Source: an uncultured Bacteroidales bacterium
GTDB taxonomy: Bacteria > Bacteroidota > Bacteroidia > Bacteroidales > P3
DNA: 64,000 bases
Direction: 5' to 3'
Assembly (NCBI GenBank): GCA_900318835.1
Contig: ONLW01000001.1
Location: 80,382 to 144,381, forward strand
The translations under genes and the position numbers were made by a program. Of this stretch, positions 59,995 through 64,000 are shown in pieces. Position 1 is the first letter of the stretch. The number at the start of each line of letters is the position of its first letter. The notes under the pieces are model-generated. The model worked only from the letters and a program-made list of their open reading frames with translations. It was not told the origin of the DNA and ran no database searches.

Positions 59995-60288
59995 CTACAA
60001 TTTAATATAAAAAGACAATCCCCGTGCATTTGCCTCATCTTTCCCCTCTGTAATATATAATAAGGCCTGGTTCCCAAAAGAAAAAATAAGATATCCCTTT
60101 GTCTGATTATTGTGTCGTATTGAATGCATTTTACTTGAGTAACATTTAGAATCGAAGTCTATAAAATCACTTATTCTTGGCCCTGTATCCCATTTCCACT
60201 CATGTCCATAAAAATTAAGACATGACAAGGCGTCACAAATGACCATAATAACGATGATAATCCCTGTTACAATCAATTTACGTTTCAT
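59995..60288 (-). CDS. Small membrane-anchored protein, probable immunity protein of rhsCT 3
   Basis: This 97-residue protein has a start-proximal hydrophobic segment (LIVTGIIIVIMVICDALSCL), then a polar, likely secreted domain with a DSKCYSSKMHSIRHNNQ stretch. I chose ATG 60288, one base after the stop of the Rhs tip. No family is recognised. Its tight coupling to a toxin tip and small size fit an immunity protein that protects against it; this is inference from the gene order. Confidence 0.55.
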   Translation of the reverse strand: MKRKLIVTGIIIVIMVICDALSCLNFYGHEWKWDTGPRISDFIDFDSKCYSSKMHSIRHNNQTKGYLIFSFGNQALLYITEGKDEANARGLSFYIKL

Positions 60289-60289
60289 A

Positions 60290-61189
60290 TCATTGCTGTT
60301 CTCCATTAACAAATGTATTCATGGGATGGACTTCTCTGCCTGGAAACAGAGATAGTCTTTCCTTTCTACTTTCACATCCAACCATATAAGTTTTTGTAAA
60401 AGAAAGACCTAGCTTCCCGAAAAAACGACCAGGCTTGTTTCTTCTTGTTTGAGTGGTAGACGGGTAAGCTTTTTTAGATTGTCCGGATACTCTGACATCT
60501 TTAAAATTTTCTAATTCAGAAACAGTCTGAGCAAAGGAAGGTTTTCCGTTCTCTGATTTGCCGGTACGACAACCGTAAAAATTTGCCGAGGCATTCTCGT
60601 CCCAATTAAAATCAATTTCTGACCAACCTTCTGTAGTCATCTGTTTTGAGTCTATAGCGTTCGATGATGTAGGTTGTGTTCCCGTCGGGCCATCAAATCC
60701 TCCATGCGACCATACATCAAATTCAGCAGTTTTCCCATATGTTTCCCCATACTCATTAGTGATATCCTGCACTTCGTCTTTTATTGCAGCCAAATCTCGA
60801 ATCGGTCGCATAACAACAATATCGTGTTTTGCATCAAATGTTTTACTATCCATGATGTCACTTCGCCTCGTTAGTGCTGCTGCATGGAACATATTATCTC
60901 CACGGTCATTTCCAACAGTGTAAAAAAGCATATAAATTTTTTCACCATCTGGATCTATGCAAATAACGGGATTCCCTGCACAGTAGTTGTAGGGGGAAAT
61001 TCCGGGGTATTTATCCGCCATCGGGTCAACCGATAGCCATCCCGTCAGCACCTCGCTCCAGTAGTACCTTGCGCCGTAATAGTGGAAGCCGCTTTCGTGG
61101 TCCTTTTCTTTCCCGTTGGAATTCGACGAGGAAAAAGGCCACGAAACAGCATGGTTTTGCAGTGCGGGGGTATGTGCTGAAGTGTTCAA
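60290..61189 (-). CDS. Orphan Rhs C-terminal tip (rhsCT 3) with toxin-like domain
   Basis: The reading frame (299 residues from a TTG) starts abruptly. It has the end of an RHS core: NGKEKDHESGFHYYGARYY, WLSVDPMADKYPGISPYNYC and NPVICIDPDG, which closes the conserved core. The following ~200 residues are a unique C-terminal domain (DVWSHGGFDGPTGTQ; FYGCRTGKSENGKPSFAQ) that should be the effector. No signal peptide or RHS repeats precede it, and TAA lies 15 bases upstream. It is therefore a displaced tip that could be swapped onto a full rhs gene by recombination. The gene for a probable immunity protein follows at once. Confidence 0.75.
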   Translation of the reverse strand: MNTSAHTPALQNHAVSWPFSSSNSNGKEKDHESGFHYYGARYYWSEVLTGWLSVDPMADKYPGISPYNYCAGNPVICIDPDGEKIYMLFYTVGNDRGDNMFHAAALTRRSDIMDSKTFDAKHDIVVMRPIRDLAAIKDEVQDITNEYGETYGKTAEFDVWSHGGFDGPTGTQPTSSNAIDSKQMTTEGWSEIDFNWDENASANFYGCRTGKSENGKPSFAQTVSELENFKDVRVSGQSKKAYPSTTQTRRNKPGRFFGKLGLSFTKTYMVGCESRKERLSLFPGREVHPMNTFVNGEQQ

Positions 61190-61319
61190 GTATCGGTAGT
61201 TTTATGTGCAGGTTGGCTCATTCTGTTGCTGTTTTTGTAGTTGGTCTGCAGGAACAGGTGCCCATCTTATCGCTTTCCATTCCGCTCGGTTCTGTGCCAG
61301 CCCCCATTTCTAGCAGTCA

Positions 61320-61943
61320 TTATTGGGGGACTATGTGGTAAGAAATTTTTCTTGTGTCAATCGTATAACAATATGTTTTTTTTAATCCAGATATAGTGTC
61401 TATTTTTGAGAAACAAACCTTATGGTTTCCTCCTAAACCCATTTCGAATACAATATTATTAACACAAGTATCAAAAAGTCTGTTTCCGTTCTTAAACAAA
61501 GTTATAATCTGTTCTCTCATGTTTATGCTATCCGGATTGCCACATTGAATTTGTGTACTTCCAGTTAAATCAAAATGTCTACAATTTATTATTTTATACG
61601 GCCCTACAGTTTGCGCCCAGTTGTAAATTGATTGACGACAAACCACGCCGTTACCTTGACTGACATAGTTATGATATTCTAAAAAAACAGTATCATGACG
61701 GACCATCTTTACAATGGGAATCGGATCCACTTCAAATTTAGAGCAATATATGGAATCCTTTTTCTTTACGTATATGTTGTTTTGTATCCCATAACTGTCA
61801 TATATATAGAGTAATACCTCAGTATTCTCATCAACAAAGAACCGTTGATAAGGAACGTCTCTCTTGGGCAATTGGACAGACTCCATCTGGGTATTACACG
61901 ATATCATCAACAAACATCCTATGTAAAACAAGGTTTTCTTCAT
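61320..61943 (-). CDS. Lipoprotein, probable immunity protein of rhsCT 2
   Basis: This 207-residue lipoprotein (MKKTLFYIGCLLMISC, cysteine 16) has an unrecognised body. The ATG at 61943 overlaps the stop of the toxin-tip fragment (ATGA), the same arrangement as between the first tip and its immunity gene. Residues such as IQNNIYVKKKDSIYC and YCYTIDTRKISYHIV show no known domain. Its role as immunity protein is inferred from this coupling. Confidence 0.55.
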   Translation of the reverse strand: MKKTLFYIGCLLMISCNTQMESVQLPKRDVPYQRFFVDENTEVLLYIYDSYGIQNNIYVKKKDSIYCSKFEVDPIPIVKMVRHDTVFLEYHNYVSQGNGVVCRQSIYNWAQTVGPYKIINCRHFDLTGSTQIQCGNPDSINMREQIITLFKNGNRLFDTCVNNIVFEMGLGGNHKVCFSKIDTISGLKKTYCYTIDTRKISYHIVPQ

Positions 61944-62200
61944 TTCCATATATCAGCATATTTCCTGTTAAAATCATCAATAGTACGAATATTTTCATAG
62001 CCAAGGCGTTGGAAGTAATTCGAGATACCCTTTTCTCCATACGTCTTGTGTCCTAATATTACCCCATCTTCTCCTTGGGTAGTCAACGCTTGTTTATAGT
62101 ATGACAAATAATGATGGATGAACTCTTTCTTATTATTCCCAGCCAGCTGAAATGCGCCGAATGATGCCAGTGTACGTTCTTTTCTCGTCGCGTTGCTCAT
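61940..62200 (-). CDS. Orphan toxin-tip fragment (rhsCT 2)
   Basis: The 86-residue frame ends in EKGISNYFQRLGYENIRTID then DFNRKYADIWK, the style of a polymorphic-toxin C-terminus. The N-terminal ~22 residues (MSNATRKERTLASFGAFQLA) look like read-through of repeat-like DNA, and no RHS core precedes. So it is probably a decayed or displaced tip whose original N-terminal part is gone. The next gene starts within its stop codon. Confidence that it is translated is low. Confidence 0.45.
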   Translation of the reverse strand: MSNATRKERTLASFGAFQLAGNNKKEFIHHYLSYYKQALTTQGEDGVILGHKTYGEKGISNYFQRLGYENIRTIDDFNRKYADIWK

Positions 62201-62359
62201 TGTATTTGATTCGATTCAGCGGTATTCGCCACCCCTTACGGGGGTCATGCCCGGTGGAAACGACGAGATAAAACCGCATGTTTTTCGTGTGGTTTGCCCC
62301 TTCGGTTTTATGCGCTGGTTTAGTCAATAATTACAGTATTATTTGGACTTTTCTATTAG

Positions 62360-63109
62360 TTAATCTTCAAAAAAAGGAAGTGGAGGTATATACTTTTCAT
62401 TGATTTTTCTTTCAAACGTCTCCATCACAGTCTTATCCAATTTATCCTTCGTTAGATATATCGGATTGCAATGATCATATACTATAGCGTCCAAGGCATC
62501 AGATAGAAAGAAAACTTCATCTGGTACTTCGTCCGCATACAGATGAGCAACCAAATCAATATTTAATCTATTCGATTTAACTAATAAAGAGAAATAAGCA
62601 TCTTCTATTACAACATTGTCTGGTTGTTTTTTGAATGAATTAAATTCTGGCATGGTGTCACCAAAATCCAGCTGAGAAACTGCGAATGATATCAGTTCTT
62701 CCTCGGCTCTGGTGGGGATAAATTCGTATGTCCCTACTAACTGACTAGGATTATATACATAAAACTTGCATGACGCTTGAGTATAGACAAAATAGTACTG
62801 TAGAACGTTAGTCGATTGATAAACATTTGTAAACCGCAACGTGTCTACATTTGTGTTCTCATCATCATGAAAAGCAAAAACCTTCTTTTTCTCTCTAAAA
62901 ACATTCGTAATAGAATCCAACCAATCGGTTGTTATTTCTTCATCAAAAAAGTAGTGGCTGAGATGTAAACCATTATTGTAGTAAAAAATATGGGCAGGTT
63001 TATAGTTCTCATTGATTACATAGTAGTAACCATACGGTTCAACGGACTTTTTACATTGTGTAAAAAGTAAAACACAAAAGAAGGATATAATTAATGTCTG
63101 AAATTTCAT
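62360..63109 (-). CDS. Lipoprotein, probable immunity protein of rhsCT 1
   Basis: This 249-residue lipoprotein (signal MKFQTLIISFFCVLLFTQC, cysteine 19) has a beta-rich body, YGYYYVINENYKPAHIFYYN, and no known domain. The ATG at 63109 overlaps the stop of the Rhs gene (ATGA), so it is translationally coupled to the toxin, as expected for an immunity partner. The lipid anchor suggests it acts on a toxin working in the envelope or periplasm. This function is inference. Confidence 0.6.
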   Translation of the reverse strand: MKFQTLIISFFCVLLFTQCKKSVEPYGYYYVINENYKPAHIFYYNNGLHLSHYFFDEEITTDWLDSITNVFREKKKVFAFHDDENTNVDTLRFTNVYQSTNVLQYYFVYTQASCKFYVYNPSQLVGTYEFIPTRAEEELISFAVSQLDFGDTMPEFNSFKKQPDNVVIEDAYFSLLVKSNRLNIDLVAHLYADEVPDEVFFLSDALDAIVYDHCNPIYLTKDKLDKTVMETFERKINEKYIPPLPFFED

Positions 63110-64000
63110 TTTTTTTGCCAATTTTTACAATGTTTAAAGTATAACCCCTGCCTTGACATCCATTCTATTGTTTCAGTTCTGGATTTTGTTCTGCCAAAAA
63201 ATGCTGACATGATAGGAATAGCATTATCCCGGTACGCATGGTTGTGACGCAAATCCTGCACTTCATGCCACATATTTCTGCTTGTATAATCGCGTCCTTT
63301 TTTAAGGTAGGGCCGTATTTCAGAATCGTTTATAGTTCCGTCATCTATAAAATCTACAGCATAATTATATGCATGAAAATAAATTTCATGACAAATTGTC
63401 TGCAAATATCCAGCGATATTATCATTATCACTTGCTACTACAGGGTTACAAAGTGCTATCGTTAGCTTCATTCGGCTGGTATTACCACTACCTGTTATAT
63501 CATATCCCGTTTCTCCACTAGCCGAAGAACCATTTTTTAATTTACCAACTCTAAACCCAAGATCAATACCTTTATTATGGTAATAACCATCTTCAGTATA
63601 AGTATGACCTGCTATCGTCTGTCCCTTTTTTGCAAATCGAGCAAGGGTTTTCTGACCGTAGCTGGTTTTTGCAAAGAAAAGAAATGCTTTGCAGGCAAGT
63701 TCGCATCCTTTCTTTGCATTACCATTCTGATCAAATATACCAGAGATATCAATTTCTCTCCCGTCCGGATCCACCAATTTCACTGGATTCCACGCACAGT
63801 ACGCATACGGACTCACCGACGGGTACTTGTCGGCCATGGGGTCGACAGAGAGCCACATGGTTGTTAGCTCGTGGTCCATGTATCTGGCGCCGAAATAACC
63901 ATAGCCTGTTTCCTCGTCTCTTTCCTTGCCCGTGAAAGAGCGGCATGGAAAATCTTCGGAGATGCTTTGTGTGTGGGCGTTCGGCGGGAATGAGGGGGTG
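63106..64000 (-). CDS. RHS-family protein, C-terminal part with toxin-like metallopeptidase-motif domain (5' end outside window)
   Basis: The frame is open to the right edge, so the N-terminal part is missing. The visible part has the RHS-associated core signature GKERDEETGYGYFGARYMDH, WLSVDPMADKYPSVSPYAYC and NPVKLVDPDG. It then has a ~200-residue C-terminal domain with HEIYFHAYNYAVDF (HExxxH, possibly zinc-binding), DEIRPYLKK-like and NMWHEVQDLRHNHAYRDN. The core-then-variable-tip layout is typical of contact-dependent or secreted polymorphic toxins. The following gene is coupled through ATGA. Confidence 0.82.
   Translation of the reverse strand, partial: TPSFPPNAHTQSISEDFPCRSFTGKERDEETGYGYFGARYMDHELTTMWLSVDPMADKYPSVSPYAYCAWNPVKLVDPDGREIDISGIFDQNGNAKKGCELACKAFLFFAKTSYGQKTLARFAKKGQTIAGHTYTEDGYYHNKGIDLGFRVGKLKNGSSASGETGYDITGSGNTSRMKLTIALCNPVVASDNDNIAGYLQTICHEIYFHAYNYAVDFIDDGTINDSEIRPYLKKGRDYTSRNMWHEVQDLRHNHAYRDNAIPIMSAFFGRTKSRTETIEWMSRQGLYFKHCKNWQKK

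Overview
The window comes from the chromosome of a Bacteroidales bacterium (phylum Bacteroidota), probably an uncultured gut lineage of moderate GC content. The evidence is promoter boxes of the TAnnTTTG type, many lipoproteins, a Gld-type gliding/secretion ABC protein, a type IX secretion C-terminal sorting domain, a Rex repressor, TonB-dependent receptors and a BtuB/BtuG pair behind a cobalamin riboswitch. Genes are dense, with many 4-base ATGA overlaps. I see no rRNA, tRNA, CRISPR array or intact insertion sequence.

Layout. 1-5.4 kb (+): 3' end of yidC, nhaD, a membrane-anchored protein of unknown function and two lipocalin-like lipoproteins. 5.6-15.1 kb (-): one long run read from right to left: small membrane protein, TonB-type outer-membrane protein, YbjQ-like protein, ABC ATPase, two ABC permeases, lipoprotein, GntR regulator and M16 peptidase. 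15.5-17.0 kb (-): a scar in which a nucleotidyltransferase (MNT) gene is followed by a truncated HEPN gene that abuts a 5'-truncated repeat protein with a T9SS tail. 17.2-20.8 kb (+): polysaccharide genes (Wzz, Wzy/O-antigen ligase, outer-membrane barrel). 20.8-24.7 kb: CLC channel, OmpA-like lipoprotein and methyltransferase-like gene. 25.0-36.5 kb (+): M28-like pseudo-peptidase, fused GldF-GldG, DUF4340, surE, small membrane protein, lpxB, SpoIID-like, thioredoxin-like, ftsY and rimO. 36.5-39.3 kb (-): rex and a membrane TPR-AraC regulator. 39.5-43.0 kb (+): cobalamin riboswitch, btuB and btuG. 43.0-44.9 kb (-): DUF4476, PHP and DRTGG genes. 45.4-51.5 kb (+): two tandem LTA-synthase-like sulfatase-fold proteins and uvrB. 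51.5-58.9 kb: coiled-coil lipoprotein, M3 peptidase, rnr and acyl-CoA ligase. 59.5-64 kb (-): a lipoprotein and a row of Rhs C-terminal toxin tips, each followed by a probable immunity gene.

The most unusual content is non-coding or repeat-derived. (1) A family of long palindromic repeats built of about 11-base CTACC-type units around a CCATGG-like centre occurs seven times, always between genes. (2) Two of these copies sit inside a duplicated, inverted non-coding element of about 230 bp (45163-45392 and 59039-59269). Its central hairpin carries a compensatory base-pair change, which suggests a structured RNA or terminator under selection. (3) Short tandem tracts of 7-, 8- and 9-base period, and short palindromes, lie between genes and also in frame inside uvrB, rimO, rnr, an M3 peptidase and a TPR-AraC regulator. 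(4) The M28-like protein upstream of the Gld fusion has lost most of its catalytic residues.
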